A DNA stretch of 64,000 nt from Rhodospirillaceae bacterium (GTDB lineage Bacteria; Pseudomonadota; Alphaproteobacteria; UBA828), in NCBI GenBank assembly GCA_002728135.1, contig PBVE01000023.1, positions 284,433 through 348,432 on the forward strand. The letters run 5' to 3'. Numbering within the stretch: position 1 is the first letter of the stretch; every line of letters begins with the position of its first letter. The translations under genes and the position numbers were made by a program. This document shows positions 36,776-45,766 of the stretch, piece after piece. The notes below the pieces were generated by a model. It did no database searches and was not told the DNA's origin. It was given only the letters and a program-made list of their open reading frames with translations.

Positions 36776-38691
36776 TGGTGTTTGACGCTAAGGCAACAAT
36801 AGGGCCGGTTGAACTAGAGGTGATAGCCGGAACAGTTAGATCAGCAGAATTGGAAATTGAGGCAGCTGTTGAGAGAACTTCTCGTTCACCTATGATTAGA
36901 GACCAACACGATTATAGAGTTGCTCTTTTTGATGCTCGTGGTAGAAAATTAACTGGTAGATCTTATTCAGCTTTAGTTGAACCAATTTTTGAGTATTTTG
37001 GCGAGGAAAACATTAACGAAGGCGATGTATTTTTTTGGAATGATCCATACAATAGTTGTGGTGGTATAGGGCATATACCAGATTTGTGCACTACAATTCC
37101 AATTTTTTATGAGAAAAGGTTAATTGGTTTCAGTCAAGTTTTTGGCCATCATGATGATGTAGGTGGTGCTGTTCCTGGAAGTATGCCTGTAAAGGCAACA
37201 GATATGTGGACAGAGGGTTTAGTAGTTCCACCAATAAAGCTATATGAGCGTGGCAATATAAATAAAGCCGCTTATGAGATCATAGCTCGTAATTCAAGGT
37301 TATCAGAGCATTTAAAAGGTGACATTGATGCAGAAATAGGAGCCGCTCGTCTAGGTTTGAATAGAATAACTGAGATGGCCGAGCGTTATGGTGTGGATGC
37401 TCTGGAAGCAGCATTTGACATGATAATAGAAAATTGTACCCGAACAATTAGAGAGGAACTACTGCCAAAAATAAAAGATGGAGTTTATCACTGGGAAGAC
37501 TACATTGAGTGTGATGGTGTAGAGGCTCCTAAGTTGCACGCAATGCGTTTGACAATGACTAAAACACCAGATGGAATACTACTAGATTTTAGTGGGACAG
37601 ACCCAGAGGCAAAAGGACCTATTAATTGGCCTATTGATTATGCAGATGGAAAATTCGCACGCAAGTGGATGGCTCCAGTTCTTCGTTCTTTAGCAAGCTC
37701 GCCTGATAGAGCAGCTGAAATTGATATGAATGAAGGTGTTCTTGATGTGATTGATGTTAAGTTTCCGGAAAAGGGAACTTTAGTCACTCCAACTTTTGGT
37801 AAGCCAACGGGTCTAAGGTTTTTCATTTTATTACGTTCACTGGGTATTTTTGCAGCCTGTTTATCAAAGGCAACGGGCGGACAAATGCCCGCAGACCATG
37901 AAACAATAAGAATTTGGGGTTTACATGGTGGTAAAAACGCTGAAGACTTCTTTCTTTTCAGGGAAGTTTTAGGAGGAGGTGGTCCTGGACGCCCTTGGGC
38001 AGATGGTAGTGATGTCGTTCATATTGTCCCAAATTCTCGTAATCTTCCAGCAGAATTTTCTGAGCAGCGCTATCCAGTACAAGTTGAAAAACTTGGCCTT
38101 GCAATAGACTCTGGTGGAGCAGGCTATAGGCGTGGAGGGTTTGGATATGATAAACGTATTCGTTTATTAGAAGATGCTCGTCTTTTGTCTAACGCTGATC
38201 GTGCTCTTCTTAATACGTATGGTGTAAATGGAGGTAAGGCTGGGAAAACTTACGGAATAGAAATACAGCATAAGTCTGGCAATGAAGAAACAGTTCCAGG
38301 AATGGCCGATAATATAGAGGTTTCTTCTGGATCAATTGTTCATATTGTCACTACAGGAGGAGGTGGATGGGGAGACGCACTGAATCGAGAAACTGGAATG
38401 GTTTGTTACGACGTTGAGTGTGGTTTAGTCTCATTAGAAGCAGCAAAGAATCAATATGGAGTTGTATTGAAGGATACAGAGAAAGGCTATGTGGTCGACG
38501 AGCAAAAAACGCAGGCACTTCGTGCGAGATTAAGAAATGAACGAGGTAAACTGCCAATGTTTGATAGGGGTCAGTATTTCAATAAAATTTCAGAATCTGA
38601 AGGTATCAAATGGCCTGATGGCTGGATTGACCCTGATGTTGATTGGGATGCCGAAACTGGTGTGAGTGAAGATGAAGCCACCGCTGTTTGA
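36772..38691 (+). CDS. hyuB: Hydantoinase/oxoprolinase family protein, HyuB-type subunit (first copy)
   Basis: Partner of the preceding HyuA; the family's catalytic subunit with metal-binding residues. The 639-residue product shows the N-terminal VELEVIAGTVRSAELEIEAA, GDVFFWNDPYNSCGGIGHIP with the altered GGIGH where many members have GGTH, FGHHDDVGGAVPGSMP (metal-site His and Asp), and the Gly-rich TTGGGGWGDALNRETG. Two adjacent ATGs (36772, 36775) are possible starts. The C-terminal 60 residues after GWGD are longer than in the second copy. It overlaps coxM by 20-26 bases, direct evidence that hyu and cox genes are co-translated. Confidence 0.9.
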   Translation: MMVFDAKATIGPVELEVIAGTVRSAELEIEAAVERTSRSPMIRDQHDYRVALFDARGRKLTGRSYSALVEPIFEYFGEENINEGDVFFWNDPYNSCGGIGHIPDLCTTIPIFYEKRLIGFSQVFGHHDDVGGAVPGSMPVKATDMWTEGLVVPPIKLYERGNINKAAYEIIARNSRLSEHLKGDIDAEIGAARLGLNRITEMAERYGVDALEAAFDMIIENCTRTIREELLPKIKDGVYHWEDYIECDGVEAPKLHAMRLTMTKTPDGILLDFSGTDPEAKGPINWPIDYADGKFARKWMAPVLRSLASSPDRAAEIDMNEGVLDVIDVKFPEKGTLVTPTFGKPTGLRFFILLRSLGIFAACLSKATGGQMPADHETIRIWGLHGGKNAEDFFLFREVLGGGGPGRPWADGSDVVHIVPNSRNLPAEFSEQRYPVQVEKLGLAIDSGGAGYRRGGFGYDKRIRLLEDARLLSNADRALLNTYGVNGGKAGKTYGIEIQHKSGNEETVPGMADNIEVSSGSIVHIVTTGGGGWGDALNRETGMVCYDVECGLVSLEAAKNQYGVVLKDTEKGYVVDEQKTQALRARLRNERGKLPMFDRGQYFNKISESEGIKWPDGWIDPDVDWDAETGVSEDEATAV

Positions 38692-39544
38692 ATATCTAAG
38701 ACCTAATACATTAGAAGAAGCTATTGCAGCTAGATCAGCTCATGACTATTCGGCTGTGCTTGCTGGGGGGCAAAGTTTAATCCCAACCATGAATTTTCGT
38801 ATTGCAAATCCAACAGTTTTAATTGATATAAGCAGGATTGAATCATTAAAAAATTTATCTGTTGAAGATGATCAGATAATTATCGGTGCCATGGTTAGGC
38901 AACGAGCTGTTGAGTTAAATAATTCAATATATAAAGCAAATCCTTTAGTAAGAGAAACATTAGAGCATGTTGCTCATGTCCCAATACGTTCACGCGGAAC
39001 AGTTGTAGGCAGTTTAGCTCATGCTGATGCAGCAGCCGAATTGCCAGCTTTGTTGATAGCATCTGGGGGTTCAGTAGTTGTGCAAAGTGCTTCTGGGTCA
39101 AGAATTGTTGAAGCAAATTCATTATTTAAATTTCATATGACGACAACATTATCTCATGATGAAATTATAACAGAAGTAAGAATTCCTAGTCTGAAGAGTG
39201 ATTCAGGGTGGGCTTTTCAGGAATTCACGCGTCGTCATGGTGATTATGCAATTGCTGGGGTTGCGGTAATACTTAATCTTGCTAGTACAGGTGAATGCAC
39301 ATCTATTTCCTTAGCCGCCTGTGGCATAGCACAAAGAGCTGTAAGATTGGAGGAGTCAGAGACTCTTCTAAAGGGCACAAGTCTTGATGTAAATTCGATA
39401 AAAGATGCAGCCTTGGCAGCAAAAGATCTAGTTACTACAGCAGATGATACCCATGCATCTAACGAGTTTAGAAGACATGTTCTAGCAACTCTTCTTCAAC
39501 GAGCAATTATACAAGCTAAATCTCGCGCTGGTAAGGGTTGGTAA
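38672..39544 (+). CDS. Molybdenum hydroxylase FAD subunit (CoxM/CutM-type)
   Basis: Medium subunit that passes electrons from the FeS subunit to FAD. The 290-residue product has the two FAD-phosphate motifs of the family, AGGQS at 31-35 and a variant second motif TVVGSLAHADAAAELPA (usual TIGGS) from about 110, then a CO_deh_flav_C domain (TRRHGDYAIAGVAV). The frame allows a GTG at 38666; the ATG at 38672 is chosen because MKPPLFEYLRP is the usual start. It overlaps the end of hyuB and is followed two bases later by the FeS subunit. Order M-S-L is standard for this group. Confidence 0.92.
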   Translation: MKPPLFEYLRPNTLEEAIAARSAHDYSAVLAGGQSLIPTMNFRIANPTVLIDISRIESLKNLSVEDDQIIIGAMVRQRAVELNNSIYKANPLVRETLEHVAHVPIRSRGTVVGSLAHADAAAELPALLIASGGSVVVQSASGSRIVEANSLFKFHMTTTLSHDEIITEVRIPSLKSDSGWAFQEFTRRHGDYAIAGVAVILNLASTGECTSISLAACGIAQRAVRLEESETLLKGTSLDVNSIKDAALAAKDLVTTADDTHASNEFRRHVLATLLQRAIIQAKSRAGKGW

Positions 39545-39546
39545 AA

Positions 39547-40083
39547 ATGAAAAAATCCGAAATTCGCAAGGCTTATCCAGAAAACTCAAGTGATCCATTA
39601 TATTCGATTACTTTAAAAGTTAATAATCAGGAAATAACTCGTGAGGTTTCTCCAAGACGTTTATTAGCTGATTTTTTACGACATGAGTTGGGGCTAACTG
39701 GCACTCATGTAGGATGTGAGCATGGTGTATGTGGTTGTTGCACAGTAATTATTGATGGGTCTCCTGCTCGATCTTGTCTAACATTTGCAGTCCAAGTTGA
39801 TGGGGCTGATATTAGAACAGTTGAAAGTTTGCAAAACGAAGATGGGAGTCTCCACCCTCTTCAGGAAGCTTTCAAAAAATGTCATGCACTCCAATGTGGT
39901 TTTTGTACACCAGGTTTTTTGATGTCTATTGTCAGTCAATTAGAACAGACAAAGGGTGATATTGATCTATCAGATGATGGCATAAGAGTAATGCTATCTG
40001 GAAATTTATGTAGGTGTACAGGGTATCAGAATATAGTCAGTGCTGTTAGGCAAGCAGCAGAACAAATAACCAGAAATAAGTAG
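39547..40083 (+). CDS. Molybdenum hydroxylase 2[2Fe-2S] subunit (CoxS-type)
   Basis: Small electron-transfer subunit. From the ATG at 39547 (a TTG at 39538 is also in frame) the product has 178 residues. The plant-type ferredoxin cluster is bound by Cys57, Cys62, Cys65 and Cys77 (GCEHGVCGCC and ARSC), and the second cluster by Cys117, Cys120, Cys155 and Cys157 (QCGFCTPG and LCRCTGY). All eight ligands are present, so the chain should be functional. The N-terminal extension of about 20 residues before the ferredoxin fold is a little longer than usual. Confidence 0.94.
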   Translation: MKKSEIRKAYPENSSDPLYSITLKVNNQEITREVSPRRLLADFLRHELGLTGTHVGCEHGVCGCCTVIIDGSPARSCLTFAVQVDGADIRTVESLQNEDGSLHPLQEAFKKCHALQCGFCTPGFLMSIVSQLEQTKGDIDLSDDGIRVMLSGNLCRCTGYQNIVSAVRQAAEQITRNK

Positions 40084-40094
40084 GTAAGTTAAAT

Positions 40095-42509
40095 ATGTCA
40101 ACGAGAATATTTGGTGAAAGAGTACAGCGTAATAATGACGAAAGACTACTTACGGGAGGGGGACGTTATGTTGATGATATTCCTCTATCTGGTGCACTGC
40201 ACGTAGCGTTTGTTAGAAGCCCATTTGCACGTGCACAAATTATTTCAATAGATACATCCATAGCTAAAGAACATCCTGGGGTAATTAAGGTATATACATA
40301 CAAGGATATAGGTAATCTAGATGTTGAAATGCCACTATTAATTCCTCATCCAGCTCTACACAGTCCCAAAACCCAAAGGCCCCTGGCACATGACGATGTC
40401 TTTTACGTTGGACAAACTGTAGTCATGGTTGTCGCTATTGACCGTTATGTGGCCGAGGATGCTGCGAGGTTAGTTGATGTTGAATATTCAGATCCTTTTA
40501 ATTGTTCAATTGAAATAGAGGAAGCGGTTCTTGATGACGCACCTCTCGTACACCCCGATGTTCCAAACAATGTTGCTGCCCATTGTATACAAGTTAGTGG
40601 TAATCCAGATAAGGCTTTTCAGGAGGCAGAGCATTATACCAAATTAAAAGTCCGAGTAGATAGATCTACAGCAGCTCCTATGGAGTGTCGGGCTGTCGCA
40701 GCAAGATTTGACGCAGTGAGTGGAGAACTAACAGTTTGGGATGGCACGCAAGCACCAATCTCAGTTCGTGGTGGTATTGCTTCAATTTTTAATCTTGATG
40801 AAGATAAAGTTCGTGTTATTGCTCCTGATGTAGGCGGAGGGTTTGGTCAAAAAGTCTTACTCTTTTATCCAGATGAGTTATTAGTTCCCTTTGCTGCAAT
40901 GGACTTAGATCGTCCAGTAAAATATATCGAAGATCGTACAGAAAATTTTTTAGGCTCTACACAGGAACGAACACAAATACATGATGTGGAGCTTGCTGCA
41001 ACTAAAGATGGAGTAGTATTGGGTCTTAAGGACAACTTTCTTCATGATACGGGAGCTTTTATCCCATATGGCATTGCTGTTGCTCAAGTTGCATCGACGG
41101 GAATTCTGGGTCCATACAGAATACCCAATTCGAGAGTTGAATATAAGGCGATTTATACTCCTATCGTGCCAGTCACACCTTATAGAGGCTGTGGAAGGCC
41201 TCACGCCTGTTTTGCAATTGAACGTGCAATGGATCAGCTAGCCGACGAACTTGGGCTAGACCGTTTTGAAGTTAGAAGACGCAACTTAATTAGCGAGGAT
41301 GAGTTTCCTTATGAACGACCAAACCTTCTGTTTGCAGACGGTTTAGCAGTAATTTATGATAGCGGTCAATATGCTAAGGCTCTCGATATGATAATCGAGA
41401 AAATCAATCTAGATGAATTTAACACTCAACAAAAAGCTGCTGCTCAAGAGGGAAAATATCTTGGCCTTGGCCTCAGTTTTTATGTTGAAGCAACTGGAAT
41501 TGGCCCTTATGAGGGTGGGCACATTAAAGTTCATCCTATTACAGGAAAAGTATATGTGAATACAGGTCTGACCACGCAAGGGCAGGGTCATGAGACAGTA
41601 TTCGCGCAAATTGTTGCAGACCAACTTGGTGTATCCCCCGAAGACGTTATTCTGGTTGAGGGAGATACAGGAGCCTTTGATTGGGGAGTTGCGACATATG
41701 CAAGTCGTGCGGCAGTTGTAAGTGGCAATGCAATACATTTGGCAGCACAAAAAGCAAGAAAAATAGTGTTAGATGCTGCAGGAAATATGTTAGAGGCATC
41801 CGTAGATGATTTAGAGTTGGGAGGCGGAGAAGTTAGAGTAAGAGGGTCTGATGTTTCAGTAAGTTTAGCTGCAGTCGCTACTGCTTGTAATCCACTCAGA
41901 TATGCATTTAATGAAGCTGCACAAGCAGCCACACAGTTTGCACCAGCAGCACGCAGTGATGAGCCTGCTCTTGGTGATGGAAGAGCCCCAGGAGTAGAAA
42001 CAACAGCTTATTATGCCCCTCCTCATGCTACATGGGCATATGGGGTTCATGCTGCAATTGTAGAGGTAGATCCAGGTTTATGCTCTATAGACATCAAGCG
42101 ATATATATGTGTGCACGATTGTGGGAACATGATCAACCCTACTATTGTAGAAGGACAGGTTATGGGTGGTGTGGCACAGGGTATGGGAGGAGCTTTTTAT
42201 GAGCGAGTCGAGTTTGACTCTGAGGGCAACCCAAGAAATGCAAATTTTATGGACTTTCTGGTGCCTTATGCAACTGAGGTCTCACAAATAGAACTTCATC
42301 ATATTGAAACTCCATCTCCCCTTAACCCACTTGGAGTAAAAGGGGTTGGAGAAGCAGGAACAATACCTGTAGCCCCAGTAATTGCATCTGCTATAGAAGA
42401 TGCTTTAAAGCCTTTTGGCATAAAAAGGCTTCATCATGTTCCATTATCACCGAATAGTATATATGAAGCATTGCAAGAATCAGGTGGTGATTTTAATAGT
42501 AAATTATAA
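40095..42509 (+). CDS. Molybdenum hydroxylase large subunit (xanthine/aldehyde oxidase family, not CO dehydrogenase type I)
   Basis: Molybdopterin subunit of 804 residues with the aldehyde-oxidase a/b-hammerhead (about 15-130) and Mo-binding domains. It has the Moco contact VGGGFGQKV and the catalytic Glu753 in GVKGVGEAGTIPVAP. The active-site loop reads PYRGCGRP (Tyr363-Arg368), whereas genuine form I CO dehydrogenase has AYRCSFR with the Cu-binding Cys. So it most likely hydroxylates a heterocycle or aldehyde. It is last in the hyuA-hyuB-coxM-coxS-coxL run and ends eight bases from the convergent CoxG gene. No coxD/E/F maturation genes are nearby. Confidence 0.93.
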   Translation: MSTRIFGERVQRNNDERLLTGGGRYVDDIPLSGALHVAFVRSPFARAQIISIDTSIAKEHPGVIKVYTYKDIGNLDVEMPLLIPHPALHSPKTQRPLAHDDVFYVGQTVVMVVAIDRYVAEDAARLVDVEYSDPFNCSIEIEEAVLDDAPLVHPDVPNNVAAHCIQVSGNPDKAFQEAEHYTKLKVRVDRSTAAPMECRAVAARFDAVSGELTVWDGTQAPISVRGGIASIFNLDEDKVRVIAPDVGGGFGQKVLLFYPDELLVPFAAMDLDRPVKYIEDRTENFLGSTQERTQIHDVELAATKDGVVLGLKDNFLHDTGAFIPYGIAVAQVASTGILGPYRIPNSRVEYKAIYTPIVPVTPYRGCGRPHACFAIERAMDQLADELGLDRFEVRRRNLISEDEFPYERPNLLFADGLAVIYDSGQYAKALDMIIEKINLDEFNTQQKAAAQEGKYLGLGLSFYVEATGIGPYEGGHIKVHPITGKVYVNTGLTTQGQGHETVFAQIVADQLGVSPEDVILVEGDTGAFDWGVATYASRAAVVSGNAIHLAAQKARKIVLDAAGNMLEASVDDLELGGGEVRVRGSDVSVSLAAVATACNPLRYAFNEAAQAATQFAPAARSDEPALGDGRAPGVETTAYYAPPHATWAYGVHAAIVEVDPGLCSIDIKRYICVHDCGNMINPTIVEGQVMGGVAQGMGGAFYERVEFDSEGNPRNANFMDFLVPYATEVSQIELHHIETPSPLNPLGVKGVGEAGTIPVAPVIASAIEDALKPFGIKRLHHVPLSPNSIYEALQESGGDFNSKL

Positions 42510-42517
42510 TGAGTAGA

Positions 42518-43153
42518 TTAGAGGTTATTTTTAAAACCAAATGAGCTCAGTAATTTTCTGAAAAGTATTTTTAACAATAATTTTGTTGCATTTATTTCAG
42601 TGCCTTTTGAGTTATTAACAGAATCTTTGGGATGAAAATTCTCACGTCCTAGAGATCCACTATCTGTTGTTTCTTTTATGCCATCTGTTTGTTTAGAATC
42701 TGCAGAGATAAGTTTTTGGTTTAAGTTTACAGAAAATTCTTTTGTAAGTTGATCAGCTACATCTTGAACAATTCCAGTTCGACCCATTTGTGCAAGAGAG
42801 CCTGTTAATTTCATTTCTGCATATATATCAACAATTGTAATATCATTTTTTTCTTTAACTGTATAAGTGACTGTAGCACTTGCACGGCTTCCACCCTGCT
42901 TATCTAGTCCCTGTCCTTCAATCTTGGAGGTGCGTTCTTCAATATTTGTTTCAACTATAGTCGCTTCGCCCTCAAAAGCACTTACTATTGGCCCTAAGCG
43001 TATAGAAACTTTACCAAAATATTTTTTATCTCCTTCTTGTCCCGTTAAGGAAAATCCAGGTATACAATCAACAACCTCGGGAACACTTTGAAGAAATTTC
43101 CATACATCTTCAGCTGGCTGGTTGATTTCAAATTTTTGAGTGATGTCAGGCAT
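42518..43153 (-). CDS. coxG: CoxG-like SRPBCC protein
   Basis: A 211-residue protein of the START/SRPBCC fold, CoxG family (CO dehydrogenase subunit G). It begins MPDITQKFEINQPAEDVWKF and contains VVDCIPG, FGKVSIRLGPIVSAFEG and LTGSLAQMGRTGIVQDVADQ; the last 60 residues are a polar linker and a short hydrophobic-basic tail (LLKILFRKLLSSFGF) that may bind the membrane, as CoxG is thought to anchor the hydroxylase to the respiratory chain. Unlike the usual operon position, it is on the opposite strand and convergent with the large-subunit gene. Confidence 0.9.
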   Translation of the reverse strand: MPDITQKFEINQPAEDVWKFLQSVPEVVDCIPGFSLTGQEGDKKYFGKVSIRLGPIVSAFEGEATIVETNIEERTSKIEGQGLDKQGGSRASATVTYTVKEKNDITIVDIYAEMKLTGSLAQMGRTGIVQDVADQLTKEFSVNLNQKLISADSKQTDGIKETTDSGSLGRENFHPKDSVNNSKGTEINATKLLLKILFRKLLSSFGFKNNL

Positions 43154-43306
43154 AAGGTTTTCCTAATTAAAGAAAGTTTCTCCTGTTTATTTAGGTCAGG
43201 ATATTTTAAAGAATAATTATATGATTATAATGATTCTAATAAGAAAGCACCAGTTGTTGATTATTTAACGTTAACTTATTAAGCCAATTAAATTTATGAG
43301 GACAGT

Positions 43307-44086
43307 ATGAAAGTAGAAATGTCACATATGACTTGGGATGAAGTTAAGGACGCTATTGCAGAAGAGAAAATGGTGATTGTTCCAACTGGTGCCACAGAGG
43401 CACATGGACCTCATATGCCAACAGACACAGATACTCATCAGGCAGAGTGGATGGCTATTGAACTTGCAAAGAGAGTTAAAGCAGTCGTGGCTCCCCCTTT
43501 GGCCTATGGAATATCAAAGACATTCGAACATTTCCCGGGTACAATCTCACTTTCAATTCCAATATATCAAGAAGTAGTTTATGAGGTAGGTTCAGCATTA
43601 ATAAAACAAGGTTTTAAGCACCTATTGTTTTTAAATGGAAACAGACCAAATGGCACCTCTAATGATGCAGTCGCTCGTCGTTTAATTGATGATCATGATC
43701 AAGAATATGACTTTATGGTTACAGCTGTAAGTTATTGGGAACCTGGAGCACAAAAGATACATGAACTACGTAGGTCAGGTGTAGGAGGTATGGGGCATGG
43801 AGGAGAGTTTGAGACGTCTTTTCAGCTAGCCACACGTCCTGATTTGGTTCATATGGATCGCTTAGAAGGAGTTTATGCACCACTTGTTGGGTGGGATCTA
43901 GTTGCACCTGTAATACCATCCCGCACATATAGACGCCGACCAACTCCAGATACCAATCATGCATCAATTTTTGGAGATCCACACGAAGCTAGTGCTGAAA
44001 CAGGAAAAGAGATGCTAGAAGCTGCTCTAAACGGACTTGAAAGTATGATTAAAGAATTACAGCCCGCTTATGAAGAACGTAAGTAA
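43307..44086 (+). CDS. Creatininase-family amidohydrolase with altered metal motif
   Basis: The family includes creatininase, MftE and formamidopyrimidine deformylase-type enzymes that cleave cyclic or formyl amides with two metals. The 259-residue product has the first motif TGATEAHGPHMPTDTDT with Glu31, His33 and Asp42 at metal-ligand positions and GHGGEFETS later. The usual NGH segment reads NGNRPNG: Asn112 replaces the conserved metal-binding His. Either the metal site differs or another residue substitutes. GAGGACAG precedes the ATG. It is followed after 80 bases by the malonyl-CoA synthetase gene on the same strand and is divergent from coxG. Confidence 0.87.
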   Translation: MKVEMSHMTWDEVKDAIAEEKMVIVPTGATEAHGPHMPTDTDTHQAEWMAIELAKRVKAVVAPPLAYGISKTFEHFPGTISLSIPIYQEVVYEVGSALIKQGFKHLLFLNGNRPNGTSNDAVARRLIDDHDQEYDFMVTAVSYWEPGAQKIHELRRSGVGGMGHGGEFETSFQLATRPDLVHMDRLEGVYAPLVGWDLVAPVIPSRTYRRRPTPDTNHASIFGDPHEASAETGKEMLEAALNGLESMIKELQPAYEERK

Positions 44087-44166
44087 TATTTCAAAGAATC
44101 AAGAATTTAATTATTTCCTTAATTCAAGATCAGCTACATAAAATAAATCCAAAAGGGGTTAATAAG

Positions 44167-45699
44167 GTGACAGAAAAAATTTGGAATCAGAACCTATATG
44201 ACCTCTTTGAGCAGAATTTCCCTATTTTAAATAGGCCATTTATTGAAAAGCCCGATGGAGGGATTTTGACTTATGGTTATATGAAAAAAATGACAGGTAT
44301 ATTTTCCAATGCATTAGATTCTTTGGGAGTTACAATAGGGGATAGGGTAATAGTCCAGACAAATAAATCGCCCGAAGTTGTTTTTCTTTACCTGGCATGT
44401 CTTAAAACGGGTGCTATTTTTGTGCCTTTAAATACGGCATATACTCAAAGCGAGCTTGAATACTTTATTAGTGATTCTGATCCAAAAGTTGTTATTTGTG
44501 ATCCTAAATCACCAATAATTAACTATCAACTAACGGAGCATCATCCTGATGCTCATCTATATACTATGGATATCAATGGTAATGGTAGTTTTACGAAGTA
44601 TGCCGAAAGTTATCCTGAGACATTTGTGACTGTTCCGGGAGATGGGACGGATATTGCTTGCATATTGTATACCAGTGGTACTACTGGTCAGCCAAAAGGT
44701 GCAATGTTAACCCATTCAAATCTAGGCTCAAATGCAATAACTTTAAGAGATGCATGGGGTTTTACATCAGATGATACCCTTCTACATGTTCTTCCCATAT
44801 TTCACGCACATGGGCTTTTTGTGGCTATAAATACAGTTCTAGTAAATGGAACAGGAATGATTTTTCTACCAAAGTTTGAAGTAGATGAAGTATGTCGATT
44901 GATACCAAAAACCTCTGTAATGATGGGTGTCCCTACTTTCTATACAAGATTATTAGCTAATGAAAAATTCACAAGAAATTTGTCTCAAAATATGAGGCTT
45001 TTTGTTTCGGGTTCAGCACCACTACTAGCTGAGACACATCGTGAATTTTCCCAACGTACTGGCCATGAAATTCTTGAGAGATATGGTATGACAGAGACAG
45101 CAATGAATACATCAAACCCGTTAAAAGGAATTAGAATTCCTGGTAGCGTAGGCCCAGCTCTGCCTGGAATTGAGGTGAGAGTTGTAAATCAAGAGGAAAA
45201 AATTTTAGGTGTTAATGAAACCGGTGATATACATGTAAGAGGTCCTAATGTATTTAACGGTTATTGGAAAAAACCAGATAAAACCTTGGAAGAATTTTGT
45301 GAAGATAATTTTTTTCGAACAGGAGATTTAGGATATCTCGATGATAAGGGATATCTTTTTATTGTTGGTAGAGCTAAGGACCTAATCATTTCAGGTGGAT
45401 ATAATGTATATCCGAAGGAAATTGAAAGTTGTCTTGACGAGATTAATGGGATTCAGGAATCTGCAGTTATAGGTGTCCCTCACAAGGATTTTGGAGAAGC
45501 TGTTGTTGCTATTGTTACATATGATAAAGAAAAGAATCTAATCACAGAACAAGATGTAATTGTTTTATTGAAAAAGGTTCTCGCATCTTACAAGGTTCCA
45601 AAAGCAGTATTTTTTGTACCAGACATTCCACGTAATGTTATGGGAAAAGTTGAAAAGACTAAATTAAGGAAAACATATAACCAGACCTTTGAAGAATAA
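44167..45699 (+). CDS. matB: Malonyl-CoA synthetase-like acyl-CoA ligase (MatB)
   Basis: ANL-superfamily ligase of 510 residues with the AMP-binding motif ILYTSGTTGQPKGAMLTHSNL, LPIFHAHGLFVA, ERYGMTETAMNTSNPL and the C-terminal GKVEKTKLR with the catalytic Lys. The ERYGMTET-MNTSNP string is typical of MatB enzymes, which make malonyl-CoA from malonate, and less so of long-chain ligases. Initiation is at GTG with GGGG upstream. Malonate is an end product of oxidative pyrimidine breakdown, which would fit the nearby molybdenum hydroxylase and ring-opening enzymes; this connection is inference. Confidence 0.85.
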   Translation: MTEKIWNQNLYDLFEQNFPILNRPFIEKPDGGILTYGYMKKMTGIFSNALDSLGVTIGDRVIVQTNKSPEVVFLYLACLKTGAIFVPLNTAYTQSELEYFISDSDPKVVICDPKSPIINYQLTEHHPDAHLYTMDINGNGSFTKYAESYPETFVTVPGDGTDIACILYTSGTTGQPKGAMLTHSNLGSNAITLRDAWGFTSDDTLLHVLPIFHAHGLFVAINTVLVNGTGMIFLPKFEVDEVCRLIPKTSVMMGVPTFYTRLLANEKFTRNLSQNMRLFVSGSAPLLAETHREFSQRTGHEILERYGMTETAMNTSNPLKGIRIPGSVGPALPGIEVRVVNQEEKILGVNETGDIHVRGPNVFNGYWKKPDKTLEEFCEDNFFRTGDLGYLDDKGYLFIVGRAKDLIISGGYNVYPKEIESCLDEINGIQESAVIGVPHKDFGEAVVAIVTYDKEKNLITEQDVIVLLKKVLASYKVPKAVFFVPDIPRNVMGKVEKTKLRKTYNQTFEE

Positions 45700-45766
45700 T
45701 ATCCAATCAAGGAAGAAACTATATTAGTTAGTTTGTTTAACAATAACTTTTAAAATGGGGTCACAC

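Noticed and set aside
41409..41932. Two minus-strand frames inside the Mo hydroxylase large-subunit gene
   Set aside because: Overlapping antisense frames in a strongly conserved coding region; Cys- or Ala-rich composition is typical of mirror frames.
40095..42509. Aerobic CO dehydrogenase (CoxL form I) as product call
   Set aside because: The active-site loop YRGCGR does not match the AYRCSFR loop needed for the Mo-Cu site, and no coxD/E/F maturation genes are seen.
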